Assembly: GCA_905181865.1 (NCBI GenBank)
Contig: CAJIZG010000002.1
Location: 266,508 to 330,507 of the forward strand
Origin: Urechidicola croceus
GTDB taxonomy: Bacteria; Bacteroidota; Bacteroidia; Flavobacteriales; Flavobacteriaceae
Direction of reading: 5' to 3'
Length of the DNA stretch: 64,000 nucleotides
Of the stretch, positions 1 to 9,204 are shown piece by piece (the first letter of the stretch is position 1; every line of letters begins with the position of its first letter). The notes under the pieces are model-generated. The model made no database searches. It saw only the letters and a program-made list of their open reading frames with translations, and was not told the origin of the DNA. Made by a program: the position numbers and the translations under genes.

Positions 1-84
1 AACCATTGGAGATGATGGAACGATTTTATGGCTCCTATCTTTAAAGAAATCTAAAAATTGCTGTCTTATTTCTTGTGACGTCAT
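1..84 (-). CDS. alaS: alanyl-tRNA synthetase, N-terminal 28 residues (cut by window edge)
   Basis: The reverse strand from position 84 reads MTSQEIRQQFLDFFKDRSHK and then IVPSSPMV, the characteristic start of bacterial AlaRS (xxxIRxxFLxFFxxxxHxxVPSSxLV). The enzyme charges tRNA-Ala in the cytosol. The gene is divergent from the M23 peptidase at 225, an arrangement I remember as common in Flavobacteriaceae. Only the first 28 codons are in the window, so nothing can be said about the rest. Confidence 0.9.
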   Translation of the reverse strand, partial: MTSQEIRQQFLDFFKDRSHKIVPSSPMV

Positions 85-224
85 ATGAATGTTAATTAAA
101 ATTTAAAGTTTTGTTTCATTTTTTATTGTAGAAAAAACATTTTGTAAGTTTGTTCCCTATTTGATAAAACAATAATTTAAATCACTATTTCGTTAAAGGT
201 GCAAATTTAACACATTTTAGGATT

Positions 225-1196
225 ATGGCGAAGGTTAAATACTATTACGATTCGGAAACTTTGTCTTATAAAAAGATAGAGACTAAAAAGAGATTTATAT
301 TATCTCGTTTCTTTGCTTCCTTTTTGACTTTTGGACTCGCAATGATACTTGGATTTGTAGTGTTATCCTATTTTTTTGAAACCCCTCATGAAAAGGCATT
401 GAATAGAGATTTAGAGTATCTTAAACTCAATGAAAGTCTTCATGCTAAAAGGATTGAGCAGTTTGAAGAAGTCTTGGAAGATTTGCAGGAAAGAGACAAT
501 AGTATTTACAGAACTTTTTTTGAGATAAGTCCTATTCCTGAAGAGCAGCGTATTGCTGGTTTTGGAGGGGTGAATAGGTATAAAGCATTGGATGGATTTG
601 ACGATTCTAAGATGGTGAAAGATATCACTAGGGATATGGATGTTTTATCAAAGCGATTAGTAATTCAATCAAAGTCTTTAGATGAGATTGTTAAAATGGC
701 TGAAAACAAAGAAGAGTTATTAGCGGCAATACCTGCAATTCAACCCGTTAAAAGTCAAGATTTGGTGAGAATGGCCTCTGGTTTTGGATGGCGAACAGAC
801 CCTTTTACAAAAGCACGTAAAAGACATTTTGGAATGGACTTTACAGCACCAAGGGGTACGCCAGTTTATGCTACTGGTCCAGGAAAAGTGATTCGTGTGG
901 ATGCCGGATCTTCTGGTTTTGGAAAACATATTAGAATTGATCATGGTTTTGGATATATCAGCATATATGCGCATTTAAGCAATTATAATGTTAGAAGATG
1001 GCAAAAAGTGCAGAGAGGTGATGTGATTGGTTTTGTTGGAAGTACAGGGCGTTCTAAGGCGCCGCATTTACATTATGAGATTCATAAGGACAAAGTAAAA
1101 ATAAATCCAATTAATTTCTACTACGGGAATTTATCGCCAAAAGAATTTGAAATTATGCAAAAAGCAGCACAATTAGAAGGGCAATCTCTTGACTAA
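225..1196 (+). CDS. M23 family metallopeptidase (murein endopeptidase-like)
   Basis: A 323-residue cell-envelope protein. One membrane segment lies near residues 27-50 (ASFLTFGLAMILGFVVLSYF), followed by a helical, coiled-coil-like region to about residue 170. A C-terminal LytM/peptidase_M23 domain carries H201xxxD205 (RHFGMD) and H281-L-H283 (APHLHYEI), the zinc ligands and catalytic His of the family. Members with these residues intact usually cleave peptidoglycan cross-links; the N-terminal anchor places the domain in the periplasm. The ATG at 225 is the first in frame. It is followed after 49 nt by the merR gene, and the pair looks co-transcribed. Bond specificity cannot be deduced. Confidence 0.9.
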   Translation: MAKVKYYYDSETLSYKKIETKKRFILSRFFASFLTFGLAMILGFVVLSYFFETPHEKALNRDLEYLKLNESLHAKRIEQFEEVLEDLQERDNSIYRTFFEISPIPEEQRIAGFGGVNRYKALDGFDDSKMVKDITRDMDVLSKRLVIQSKSLDEIVKMAENKEELLAAIPAIQPVKSQDLVRMASGFGWRTDPFTKARKRHFGMDFTAPRGTPVYATGPGKVIRVDAGSSGFGKHIRIDHGFGYISIYAHLSNYNVRRWQKVQRGDVIGFVGSTGRSKAPHLHYEIHKDKVKINPINFYYGNLSPKEFEIMQKAAQLEGQSLD

Positions 1197-1245
1197 ACTT
1201 CTAAAATAATTCATATATTCGTAGTTGTTAGAAATTGCTTTAAGG

Positions 1246-1578
1246 ATGCACATAGATTTACCGGAAAAGAGATACTACAAAATAGGTGAAGTTTCCAAGG
1301 CATTTGGCGTAAACACCTCATTAGTACGTTTCTGGGAACAAGAATTCGACATTCTTAAACCAAAAAAAAATAATAAAGGAAATCGATTATTCACAGGTGC
1401 TGACCTACAAAATTTAAAATTAATTTATCACTTAGTAAAAGAAAAGGGGTTTACGCTGGACGGCGCTAAGAAAAAAATGAAATCTAATCCGAAAGCTGTG
1501 ATTGGAAATCATGAAATTATCTCGCATTTAGAAAATATTAAACAAGAACTTATAAATATTAAAAATCAATTAACATAA
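1246..1578 (+). CDS. MerR family transcriptional regulator
   Basis: A 110-residue cytoplasmic DNA-binding protein. The segment YYKIGEVSKAFGVNTSLVRF followed by WEQEF is the MerR helix-turn-helix and first wing. RLFTGADLQNLKLIYHLV is the usual second half of the domain, and a short C-terminal helix (HLENIKQELINIKNQL) probably dimerises. I chose ATG 1246 over the upstream TTG at 1225 because the family begins MHIDLPEKRYY. No effector-binding domain is present. In related genomes this small MerR protein sits between an M23 peptidase and lemA, and a lemA stub indeed follows here. The regulated genes are unknown. Confidence 0.88.
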   Translation: MHIDLPEKRYYKIGEVSKAFGVNTSLVRFWEQEFDILKPKKNNKGNRLFTGADLQNLKLIYHLVKEKGFTLDGAKKKMKSNPKAVIGNHEIISHLENIKQELINIKNQLT

Positions 1579-1662
1579 GAAAATGGATTCCATGGATTAT
1601 CGTTACAGTTTTAGCATTCTCAATGTATAATTGGGCGGTAGGATTTAACAGTACAGCGGAGT
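1579..1662 (+). pseudogene. lemA 5' stub
   Basis: In one frame the DNA encodes KWIPWIIVTVLAFSMYNWAV then GFNSTAE, matching the N-terminal membrane anchor of LemA family proteins (MKKWIPxxI...YNxxV). The start codon is gone (ATA AGA AAA TGG), and the reading frame stops at a TGA at 1662-1664, just where transposase-derived sequence begins. The rest of lemA is missing. An insertion with a flanking deletion is the simplest explanation. The LemA assignment rests on a short hydrophobic segment plus gene order, so it is moderately sure. Confidence 0.6.
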
Positions 1663-1995
1663 GAATTTCAAACGTATATTGAGCATAATGCAAAAAGAGT
1701 AAAAGATAATACTGAAGCATATAAAAAACTACAGGCAATAGTAGAAAACCCTTATGGCATCATCAAACGTCAATAGGGATTTAATCACATTACTACAAAA
1801 AAGACTAAAACAAGAGCGAAAGCTGATGTAGGATTTATAGTTTATAATCTGAAAAGGGTATGGAACATCCTTAAAGAAAAACAAAATAACTTCTATACGT
1901 TCTTTAAATCAATAGCAAGAGTTATAGAAGCCATTATACGACTAGTAAATGTTTCTATTCTGAAATACAAAATCAAAAATAGTGACCCGTTTTAG
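1663..1995 (+). pseudogene. IS1182-like transposase, C-terminal remnant
   Basis: The frame from 1663 to the TAG at 1993 encodes about 110 residues containing EFQTYIEHNAKRVKDN, then YGIIKRQ*GFNHI and ADVGFIVYNLKRVWNIL. The pattern G-x-I-K-R-Q-W-G-F ... A-D-V-G-x-x-x-x-x-Y-N-L-K-R is typical of the C-terminus of IS1182-family DDE transposases. The expected Trp codon after KRQ is a TAG stop (1774-1776). No N-terminal part, no catalytic D-D and no clear inverted repeats are visible. It is a dead fragment abutting the lemA stub. Confidence 0.7.
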
Positions 1996-2452
1996 GCTAA
2001 AAAAGTTATTTTAGACTAAAAAATAAAAACATAGGTAGCTTATTAGACGGACTGCCGTTATGTTTAATTTCAAAAGGGTTGTCACATATTGAGAAACATT
2101 GCATCCAATAGAAAAGAAATTATGAAAAATCCACTGTCTAAAAGTTATAATTAGGCGCACGACCAACAACTCATTGAACAAGCCAATGATGGAAATAAGA
2201 ATGCTTTAAACGAACTAATTGAGACGCATGAATCCTTTATTTATAATGTCGCTTGGAAATTCATGAGCGATAAGTATGAAGCAATTGACCTTACCCAAGA
2301 AGTGCTAATAAAAGTTATTCCTAAGGTATCTACTTTTAATGGAAATAGTTTTCTTAGAACAGAGCTATATAGAATCGTATTTAACGAATTTATACAAACT
2401 AAAAGGAGACCGATGGAAGATAAATGCGAGAGTTTTGATGACTTTGCTACTA

Positions 2453-3461
2453 ACCTGAGTTCGATTAATAAAAACTTAACTGATTAGACTCTACTTTTTG
2501 ATATTTAATGGAAGGCTTTTTAGGTAGAAAACTATATGCAATAAGCCCTGCAACTATATTTGACAAGAAGTTAGTAAAACTTCTATGTCTAGAATGTTCA
2601 ATTTGACAAATGTTTTTAAGTTCATCATTTACCGTTTCAATAATAGAACGTTTTCTAAGTAATATTTTATCGCCCATAGTCATTAAAGAATTCTTCATAT
2701 TGTTTTTAATATGAGTAATCAAATGTAATCCGTCAGCAAAAAGAAGTTGCATCAAATCCTTACCAATATATCCTTTGTCAGCATATAATTTCCCGTAGAT
2801 TTTATCTAAAAAACTTTTCTTTTTTAATGGTGTTCTGTCGTCAATATTGGCTTGAGTAATGGTGAAATTCAGGATTTCTCCCTTGTCATTTATAATAATG
2901 TGAAGTTTGAATCCGTGAAACCACCCCATCGTAGATTTTCCAGTAGTAGCGATACCTTTAAATACTTTATTGTTTCTAATTCGTTTGGGTTTACAAACTC
3001 TAATAGGTGTAGAATCTACAAAAGAAATACCTGTAGAATCACCCAAACAGCAGGTTTTTAAAAACAAAGTCATCGCCATTAAATTTTGACCAACGAGTTC
3101 TGTAAATCTGTTGTAAGAAACCGTTGAAGGAAAATCACCTTTCATATGTTTTTGAACATAAAAAATATAGAAATGTTTGAACGTTCTAAAACCACTTAAC
3201 TGAAATAGAATACAGCGTATAATCACCTCACTTTTACTCATCATAGACGGTCGTTTTGATGGATTTCCTAAAAGAGATGCATCAACGACTTTATCATATT
3301 CTTTGCAGAATTCATCAACAATACAAAATATTTCTGTAATTTTAGGATAGATTAACATAGATAGATTTTTAGATTAATGAATTGATATTCAGAACCTTAA
3401 TTTACTGAAAATCTATCTTTTATACTAATAAAATAGGTCTAAATATTAATCGAACTCAGGT
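2453..3461 (-). mobile_element. IS982 family insertion sequence, complete
   Basis: A 1,009-bp element bounded by perfect 18-bp terminal inverted repeats, ACCTGAGTTCGATTAATA at 2453-2470 and its complement at 3444-3461. Both sides are flanked by the 5-bp direct repeat TACTA (2448-2452 and 3462-3466), read as the target duplication. One transposase gene fills the element on the minus strand. Perfect ends and an intact gene suggest a recent insertion, later than or contemporary with decay of the host gene. The family call comes from the transposase. Confidence 0.9.
2465..3358 (-). CDS. IS982 family transposase
   Basis: A 297-residue DDE transposase that cuts and rejoins the IS ends. Visible motifs are SFVDSTPIRVCKPKRI (first Asp), KLYADKGYIGKDLM (second Asp) and LLRKRSIIETVNDELKN (Glu), followed by QIEHSRHRSFTNFLSN near the C-terminus, all characteristic of IS982-family proteins. 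The length is the usual ~290-300 residues and no internal stop is present. It therefore looks functional. The stop codon lies 12 nt inside the left inverted repeat start, so the gene occupies nearly the whole element. Confidence 0.93.
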   Translation of the reverse strand: MLIYPKITEIFCIVDEFCKEYDKVVDASLLGNPSKRPSMMSKSEVIIRCILFQLSGFRTFKHFYIFYVQKHMKGDFPSTVSYNRFTELVGQNLMAMTLFLKTCCLGDSTGISFVDSTPIRVCKPKRIRNNKVFKGIATTGKSTMGWFHGFKLHIIINDKGEILNFTITQANIDDRTPLKKKSFLDKIYGKLYADKGYIGKDLMQLLFADGLHLITHIKNNMKNSLMTMGDKILLRKRSIIETVNDELKNICQIEHSRHRSFTNFLSNIVAGLIAYSFLPKKPSIKYQKVESNQLSFY

Positions 3462-4041
3462 TACTAAGCGCAAGGCTATTCCAAGCCTAGACCTTTCGGC
3501 TGAAGAAGAAGAGCAAATTTACCGAACTAAAACGGGAAGAGTTCGTTGCATGGCTGGAATGCTTATGTGTTTAACCAGAGAGCAGCGATTCATATATTTG
3601 TTGGGTAATGTGTTTCAAATTGATCATAAGCCTGGCGCTGAAATATGCGAAGTAAGTAAAGATAATTTTAGAAAGAAATTATCGCGCACCAGAAAGGAAT
3701 TTTATGCTTTTATGAATAAACAATATGGATTGGTAAACCTTAATAACCCCTGTCATTACTCTTAAAAAGCGAAAGCAATGGAGGCTGTAGGGGGAATGCA
3801 AACAGATAAAAAGCTTTTTTGACCCTAAATTGAGCGCTACAATAGGTGAATACGCAGACAAAGTTGCTGATGAAGTCGCTGATAAAGTTGACAGAAAGTA
3901 TATTGAGTTTTTTCAAGATCATCCAACAAAGAAAGCTTTAGACAAAGATTCCATCATTCGTGAATTGATAAATGATTCTATTTATAATAAATACTTTAAT
4001 GAAATAACTGGAAAATAATCACCCGCTTAGAGATAATCTGA

Positions 4042-4076
4042 AAGCCAACCATTCTCGAAATGGTTGGCTTTTTTTA
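4042..4076 (+). terminator. intrinsic terminator after the sigma-factor remnant
   Basis: An 11-bp perfect stem, AGCCAACCATT (4043-4053) and AATGGTTGGCT (4059-4069), with a 5-nt loop is followed by a run of T residues. It lies 24 nt after the end of the sigma-factor pseudogene and shows that this was once the end of a transcription unit. Confidence 0.85.
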
Positions 4077-4151
4077 TGCTTTTGTCACACTTAGATTGAT
4101 TGTGTATCCAACTAATGTAACGATATTAATAATTACTAAAAATCGTAAATC

Positions 4152-4627
4152 ATGAAAATTAAAGTTGAGTTAACAATCAATAAAAGTATCCAAGAGGTAT
4201 GGGAAGTTATGGGCAACCAATATGGATATGCAGATAAGTGGTCCAGCAATTTTAAAACATCCAAACCGGTGGTGAAGCAAAATTTAACGGACTTGATTAC
4301 TCTCTTCGAGATACTACAATTGATCGGGGGAATACAATACAAGAACTTATAACTTTCAATCCGGACAAATACACATTGAGTTATGTGATTACTAAAGGTG
4401 CTCCAGAAATAGCAAAAATGGCAGGCGCAGAATGGTCCTTGGTTAGTGAAAGTGAAAATGTAACACTACTTTTAATGGATTTTATCATGGAACCTAAAAT
4501 GTCAATGAATGCAGAAATAGAAACCAAAATTAAAATGGGCTTAACGGCATCTGTAAAAGAACTGACTAAAGAGTTAAAATTTTATTTGGAAAAAGAAAAG
4601 CCACATCTTAATAATTCAAATAAATAA
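4152..4627 (+). pseudogene. SRPBCC/START-like protein, frameshifted
   Basis: The first frame encodes MKIKVELTINKSIQEVWEVM and continues to about residue 36 (KWSSNFKTSKP). A shift near 4255-4265 moves the sense frame to GGEAKFNGLDYSLRDTTIDR, then ITFNPDKYTLSYVITKGAPE and a helical end with SVKELTKELKFYLEKEK. The layout (short strand, helix with xxxVWxV, central sheet, long C-terminal helix) is that of polyketide cyclase/START-like SRPBCC proteins of about 155 residues. A single-nucleotide change would restore the whole frame. The ligand is unknown. Confidence 0.7.
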
Positions 4628-4654
4628 TGTTCATACTGCGAAAAATTTAAATAA

Positions 4655-4981
<327 letters not shown>

Positions 4982-5320
4982 GTCTATAGTCTTTATCACT
5001 AGTATACGCTATGATATAAAAAAAAGATGCAACTAGAAGCTATCTTTGTACTATTTGCAGAGAAGTTTACTATTACCGGATTCTGGCCGTCACAGCAGAT
5101 GTATAATAAAGAAAAACTATATATTTTACAATTGATTTTATTGAAAAATGAAACTCTAACGATCAATTCTATTTATAGTCATCATATTAATTGTGTGTAT
5201 ACATTTTCTCGAATAAGAATTTTTAAATATCATTACTTAGAATTGTTCTAAATAATTTTTATTTTTTAAAAATAATTGTTTTCTTTGCGCTTTATTTTTA
5301 TTTAATCTAAATTAAAACAA
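4982..5320. other. intergenic stretch without a recognisable gene
   Basis: About 340 bases between the truncated hydrolase and the first imelysin gene. A 74-codon open frame at 5027-5251 has no recognisable domain and I treat it as chance. The last 60 bases must hold the promoter of the imelysin operon. A CTTTG-containing segment near 5281-5290 could be its -7 region, but it does not match TAnnTTTG fully. Confidence 0.5.
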
Positions 5321-6547
5321 ATGAATTTTAGAGTACACAAATCACTTTTATGTTTAGGTCTATCAATAGCCCTATTTTCATGCTCATCAGACGATGACGA
5401 AGAAATAACTCCAGTACCATCGGTTTCAAAAGAAGCTGTAATCACTAATTATGCAAATATTGCATATCAATCTTATAATGATAGCTATAACAGCGCAGTA
5501 AACTTAAAGTCTGTTTTAGACGATTTTATTACAACACCCACACAAGCAGGATTTGATGCGTCTAAAATAGCATGGTTTGCTGCTCGTGAAATTTACGGTC
5601 AAACAGAAGCTTATAGAGGAGCAAACGGACCAATCGATACTCCTAATCAACCGTGGAGTATTGACAATGAAGGTCAAATGAATGCTTGGCCTATGGAAGA
5701 AGCTTTAGTTGATTATGTAGCTATTGGTTCAGAAGGAGAAGGTGCAGGAACGTATGATTTTAATATAATATCTGATATATCTATAGTAATCAACGCTGCT
5801 TCAATTAGCTCTTACAATGAATTCGAGAACAATGAAGCATCTGTGACCACAGGATGGCATGCTATTGAGTTTTTACTTTGGGGTCAAGATAATACGTTGC
5901 CAAGTGAAAATTTAGCTGGACAACGTGAGTTTACAGACTACACAACTGCTGACAATGCAGATAGACGTGCTCAATATCTTAGTGTTGTTACAGATTTATT
6001 AATAAACGACTTATTAGATTTAGTTAATACATGGAATACTAGTGGAACATATAGAACGGTATTTGATAATCTTGAGGAGAATGTTGCAATCACCCAATTT
6101 GTCTTTGGAGCATTTTTCATAGCAGGTGATGAACTAAGTGGAGAGCGTATGTTTGTGGCCGTCGATTCTGATGGTGGAATTGGAGGATTAGGTCAAGAAG
6201 ATGAGCACTCTTGTTTTAGTGATAATACAAACAGAGACGTTTTTGCGAATGCAAAAGGGGTATACAATGTGATTTTTGGAGAATATGGTTCAATTAACGG
6301 TGTTTCTTTTTATGATTTAGTTGTCGAAGCAGATGCTGTTCAAGGTCAAAAACTTCTTGATGCAGGTAATATAGCTATGGCAAAAGCAACAATTGTAGGA
6401 AATAATTCTCAACCTTTTGATTTATTAATTACTCAAGAAAGCGTAGGTAACGGTCAAATTGGTCCTATCATTGAATCAGCTAGAGCTTTAGAGGATTGGG
6501 CTAATGAGATTAGTGCTTCCGCAAGTGCAATAGGTATCAACTTGTAA
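5321..6547 (+). CDS. imelysin family lipoprotein (IrpA-like)
   Basis: A 408-residue exported lipoprotein. The signal peptide ends at LSIALFSC-SSDDDEE, where Cys followed by acidic residues fits Bacteroidetes surface lipoproteins. The body is a peptidase_M75/imelysin domain with NEGQMNAWPMEEALVDYVAI and the signature G178-W-H180-A-I-E183 (GWHAIEFLLWGQD), the conserved GxHxxE motif of IrpA-type proteins. Members of this family are linked to iron acquisition; peptidase activity is doubtful. It is first in a + strand set with a di-haem protein and another imelysin, facing an iron-transport operon. Of the three imelysins in the window, only this one keeps the His-x-x-Glu motif. Confidence 0.9.
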   Translation: MNFRVHKSLLCLGLSIALFSCSSDDDEEITPVPSVSKEAVITNYANIAYQSYNDSYNSAVNLKSVLDDFITTPTQAGFDASKIAWFAAREIYGQTEAYRGANGPIDTPNQPWSIDNEGQMNAWPMEEALVDYVAIGSEGEGAGTYDFNIISDISIVINAASISSYNEFENNEASVTTGWHAIEFLLWGQDNTLPSENLAGQREFTDYTTADNADRRAQYLSVVTDLLINDLLDLVNTWNTSGTYRTVFDNLEENVAITQFVFGAFFIAGDELSGERMFVAVDSDGGIGGLGQEDEHSCFSDNTNRDVFANAKGVYNVIFGEYGSINGVSFYDLVVEADAVQGQKLLDAGNIAMAKATIVGNNSQPFDLLITQESVGNGQIGPIIESARALEDWANEISASASAIGINL

Positions 6548-6584
6548 AAAACATGATTCACATTTATATTTTTTCTAAGTACAA

Positions 6585-6616
6585 ACAAATCCCGAAATGT
6601 AAATTTTGGGATTTGT
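6585..6616 (+). terminator. hairpin between imelysin and di-haem genes
   Basis: ACAAATCCC (6585-6593) pairs with GGGATTTGT (6608-6616), extended by A/T pairs toward the loop. There is no strong T-run after it, so it is more likely a partial terminator, attenuator or mRNA-stabilising structure that sets a ratio between the imelysin and the following gene. Confidence 0.45.
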
Positions 6617-6638
6617 GTATTATTAAAATCACTTTAAT

Positions 6639-8033
6639 TTGAATCATAAGCCATACATTTTATTCCTTCTTATTTCAGTTTTAAGCTGTGAAAAAGATGA
6701 TATGTACGTACCTGTGAAAAGTCTTTACGAAGAAGGTGAGGAGTTTTTAACAGGGAATTTAGGAGTTAACGCTACAAGTGGTGAAGCATTTGGATTTGAA
6801 ATATTAGGATTGACCGAAATACAACAAGTGAGTTTTGGTACAGGAAATTCTCTTTTTTCCCAAAACTGGGTTTCTGCTCCTGCCTCTACAACTGCTAGAG
6901 ATGGTTTAGGACCAACGTTTAACGCTAGGGCATGTGCCAATTGCCACTTTAAAGACGGCAGAGGCAGTCCATTAGTTAATGGACAAAATTCTTCAGGGTT
7001 TTTAATGCGGATCAGTTTACCTGGGCAGGATGCCAATGGTAACGCTATTCCAGTTCCCAATTATGGAGAGCAGATACAGGATAGGTCAAACTTTGGGATT
7101 CCTTTTGAAGCGAAAGTCAATGTGAGCTATGACAATATCTATGGATTTTATGCTGATGGAACAACTTACGAATTGCGTAATCCTACATATACGTTTACTG
7201 AGCAGCAATATGGTTCTTTATCTGGAGTAGAAACTTCCCCAAGAATTGCTACACAAACGATAGGACTCGGTTTAATTGATGCGTTACCAGATGCTGAAAT
7301 TCTTAAATTTGTAGATGAGTTTGACAGCAATAATGATGGAATTTCTGGTCGTGCCAATTACACGTACGACATCGAAAGTAATACTCAAAAGATGGGTAGA
7401 TATGGATGGAAAGCAAATGTGGCAACATTAAAGCAACAAGTCGCAAGTGCGTTTCATGGTGATATGGGATTAACATCTTCTTTATTTACTGAGAATAATT
7501 GTCCGACACCACAACAAGATTGTTTTGACGCACCAAGTGGTGGAGAATTAGAAGTTACCGATACACAATTAGATCGTGTTACATTCTACCAAGCTACATT
7601 AGCAGTGCCTAACAGACGTAATTTCCAAGAAGAATCGGTTTTAAAAGGAAGAAAACTTTTTAATGAGATGAACTGTATTAGCTGTCATGCTACAAATCAA
7701 AAAACAGGTAGTTCTAAGTTTACACCATTATTAGATGATACCAGGATTAGACCTTACTCTGATTTTTTATTACATGATATGGGTGAAGCTTTAGCTGATA
7801 ATCGATCAGATTTTTTAGCAACAGGTCAAGAGTGGAGAACCCAGCCACTTTGGGGTATTGGACTTATTGATGCAGTGAACAACCATACTTTTTTATTACA
7901 TGATGGTCGCGCTAGGAATATAGAAGAAGCTATTTTATGGCATGGTGGCGAAGCGGATAATAGCAAATTATCGTTTAAAAACTTATCCGCTGAAGATCGA
8001 CAAAACGTTTTAGATTTTATAAATTCATTATAA
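6639..8033 (+). CDS. di-haem oxidoreductase family lipoprotein (DUF1111)
   Basis: A 464-residue periplasmic or surface c-type cytochrome. The signal peptide ends in LISVLSC-EKDD, a lipoprotein site. Two haem-attachment motifs are visible, C99-A-N-C-H103 (ARACANCHFKDGRG) and C346-I-S-C-H350 (NCISCHATNQ), as in the DUF1111/MauG-related di-haem peroxidase-like family. LWGIGLIDAVNNHTFLLHDG near the C-terminus is also typical. The start is the TTG at 6639, because it precedes a good signal peptide and no ATG is available before it. The gene lies between two imelysin genes, 8 nt before the second. I infer a redox role in iron handling; the substrate is unknown. Confidence 0.88.
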   Translation: MNHKPYILFLLISVLSCEKDDMYVPVKSLYEEGEEFLTGNLGVNATSGEAFGFEILGLTEIQQVSFGTGNSLFSQNWVSAPASTTARDGLGPTFNARACANCHFKDGRGSPLVNGQNSSGFLMRISLPGQDANGNAIPVPNYGEQIQDRSNFGIPFEAKVNVSYDNIYGFYADGTTYELRNPTYTFTEQQYGSLSGVETSPRIATQTIGLGLIDALPDAEILKFVDEFDSNNDGISGRANYTYDIESNTQKMGRYGWKANVATLKQQVASAFHGDMGLTSSLFTENNCPTPQQDCFDAPSGGELEVTDTQLDRVTFYQATLAVPNRRNFQEESVLKGRKLFNEMNCISCHATNQKTGSSKFTPLLDDTRIRPYSDFLLHDMGEALADNRSDFLATGQEWRTQPLWGIGLIDAVNNHTFLLHDGRARNIEEAILWHGGEADNSKLSFKNLSAEDRQNVLDFINSL

Positions 8034-8041
8034 TATAACTC

Positions 8042-9124
8042 ATGAAAACTAGTAAATATTTAGTTTTAATTATTTTTTTATTTGTGAGTATTTCCTGTAA
8101 TACCGATGATGATTCTAACAATGATTCTTTTAGTGTTCAAAATCTTATTTCTTCGGAAGTTGAGCTACAAATTTTAAGATCAATAGATAACTTTGTTAAC
8201 ACCACAGCTCAATTAAATTCCGCAGTAGAATTATATCAAAGCGAAACTACAGAAACTAACTTGCTGAATACTCAAACGAAATGGAAAACAGCAGCAATAG
8301 CTTACGAGAAAGTTTACGCGTTTAATATTGGCGAAGTTCGAGACAATTTTCTACATCTCTTAATTTATCCTTGGCCAATTACTGCGAATACCATAGAAAA
8401 TATGCTCACAAATAGTTCAGAAATCACTCAAGAGTTGATTGATAATTTGAGTCCGCGTGCTAAATCTTTTGCTGCTTTAGAATACTTGTTATTTAAAAGT
8501 AATGTGTCAACTAATAATGTAGAATTTGTAAATTCAGAAAAAAGAGTAATTTACCTCCAATTCTCAAGCCAATATTTAAAGAGCCTAAGTGAGCGCTTAC
8601 AAAATATTTGGTCTTCTAACGAAGGTGATTATGGAGCGAGACTTATAGCAAATAATGGCACTGGCATTGATGGATCATTCAATTTATTCTTTAATGGGAT
8701 ATACAATCTTATAGATACTGGAAAAGTTACTAAAGTAGGAAAACCAGGAGGGTTAGAAAACTCAGCTGTAACCAATACAGAATCGACTCAGGCTTACTAC
8801 AGTAAAACATCTTTAGTGCTGCTAAAATCAAGTATTGAAAGTGTTGAAGACACATATTTCAATCCTGATGGTTTAGGTATTGACGATTATGTGTTCTCTA
8901 TTACAAAAACCGAAGGACTAAATACCATTGTACAAGAAAAAATTGAGGCTATTTACAGTGCTATAGAAGTACTACCAACGAATTTAGTGGATGCAATTAA
9001 CACAGAGCCTCAATTGGTATCAACATTACATTCTAAATTGAATGAGTTAAGAATTGTTTTTGCTGTAGATTTGAGAAGCACATTATCTATTGTTATTACA
9101 TCTACCGATAATGATGGCGATTAA
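8042..9124 (+). CDS. imelysin family lipoprotein (second copy)
   Basis: A 360-residue lipoprotein with signal peptide ending in FLFVSISC-NTDDDSN. The imelysin/peptidase_M75 fold is suggested by the helical repeat pattern and the segments NIGEVRDNFLHLLIYPWPIT and SFAALEYLLFKS. The position of the conserved GxHxxE motif reads FAALE, so the His is replaced. This is the divergent IPPA-like type. It follows the di-haem gene after 8 nt and ends just before a strong terminator, so it is the last gene of the unit. The C-terminus DNDGD resembles DADGD of the third imelysin, supporting common descent. Confidence 0.85.
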   Translation: MKTSKYLVLIIFLFVSISCNTDDDSNNDSFSVQNLISSEVELQILRSIDNFVNTTAQLNSAVELYQSETTETNLLNTQTKWKTAAIAYEKVYAFNIGEVRDNFLHLLIYPWPITANTIENMLTNSSEITQELIDNLSPRAKSFAALEYLLFKSNVSTNNVEFVNSEKRVIYLQFSSQYLKSLSERLQNIWSSNEGDYGARLIANNGTGIDGSFNLFFNGIYNLIDTGKVTKVGKPGGLENSAVTNTESTQAYYSKTSLVLLKSSIESVEDTYFNPDGLGIDDYVFSITKTEGLNTIVQEKIEAIYSAIEVLPTNLVDAINTEPQLVSTLHSKLNELRIVFAVDLRSTLSIVITSTDNDGD

Positions 9125-9147
9125 TTAGATGCCCACATTCTAACGAT

Positions 9148-9184
9148 AAAAAAGGGCAAATCTATACAGATTTGCCTTTTTTAT
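9148..9184. terminator. bidirectional intrinsic terminator
   Basis: GGCAAATCT (9155-9163) pairs perfectly with AGATTTGCC (9168-9176) around a 4-nt loop. An A-run precedes it and a T-run follows, so it can end transcription from the imelysin unit on the + strand and from the Cys-rich gene on the - strand. Confidence 0.88.
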
Positions 9185-9204
9185 TTCAAAATAGCATAAT
9201 TAAA

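Larger units (their letters stand above)
2122..4018 (+). pseudogene. ECF-type RNA polymerase sigma factor, decayed and interrupted by IS982
   Basis: Removing the IS and one target copy rejoins a frame encoding LIEQANDGNKNALNELIETH, then DLTQEVLIKVIPKVSTF (sigma-70 region 2), FDDFATKRKAIPSLDLSAEE, LTREQRFIYLLGNVFQIDH and a region-4-like segment, ending with a helical tail through DHPTKKAL. This matches a flavobacterial sigma factor that continues after an N-P-C motif. Four lesions are visible: TAG at codon 11 (2152-2154), the IS at 2453-3461, a TAA directly after NPCHYS (3763-3765), and a lost T in the T-run near 3820 that shifts into frame SATIGEYADKVADEVADKV. Neighbouring genes are also decaying. 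The fragments are unlikely to yield a functional factor. Confidence 0.82.

Noticed and set aside
225..1196. Prophage lysis peptidase
   Set aside because: The M23 protein is beside alaS and merR in a housekeeping context, with no phage genes nearby.
5027..5251. 74-codon open frame after the truncated hydrolase
   Set aside because: No family resemblance, poor composition for a protein (many Ile, Leu and Tyr from AT-rich DNA), and no promoter. Treated as chance.
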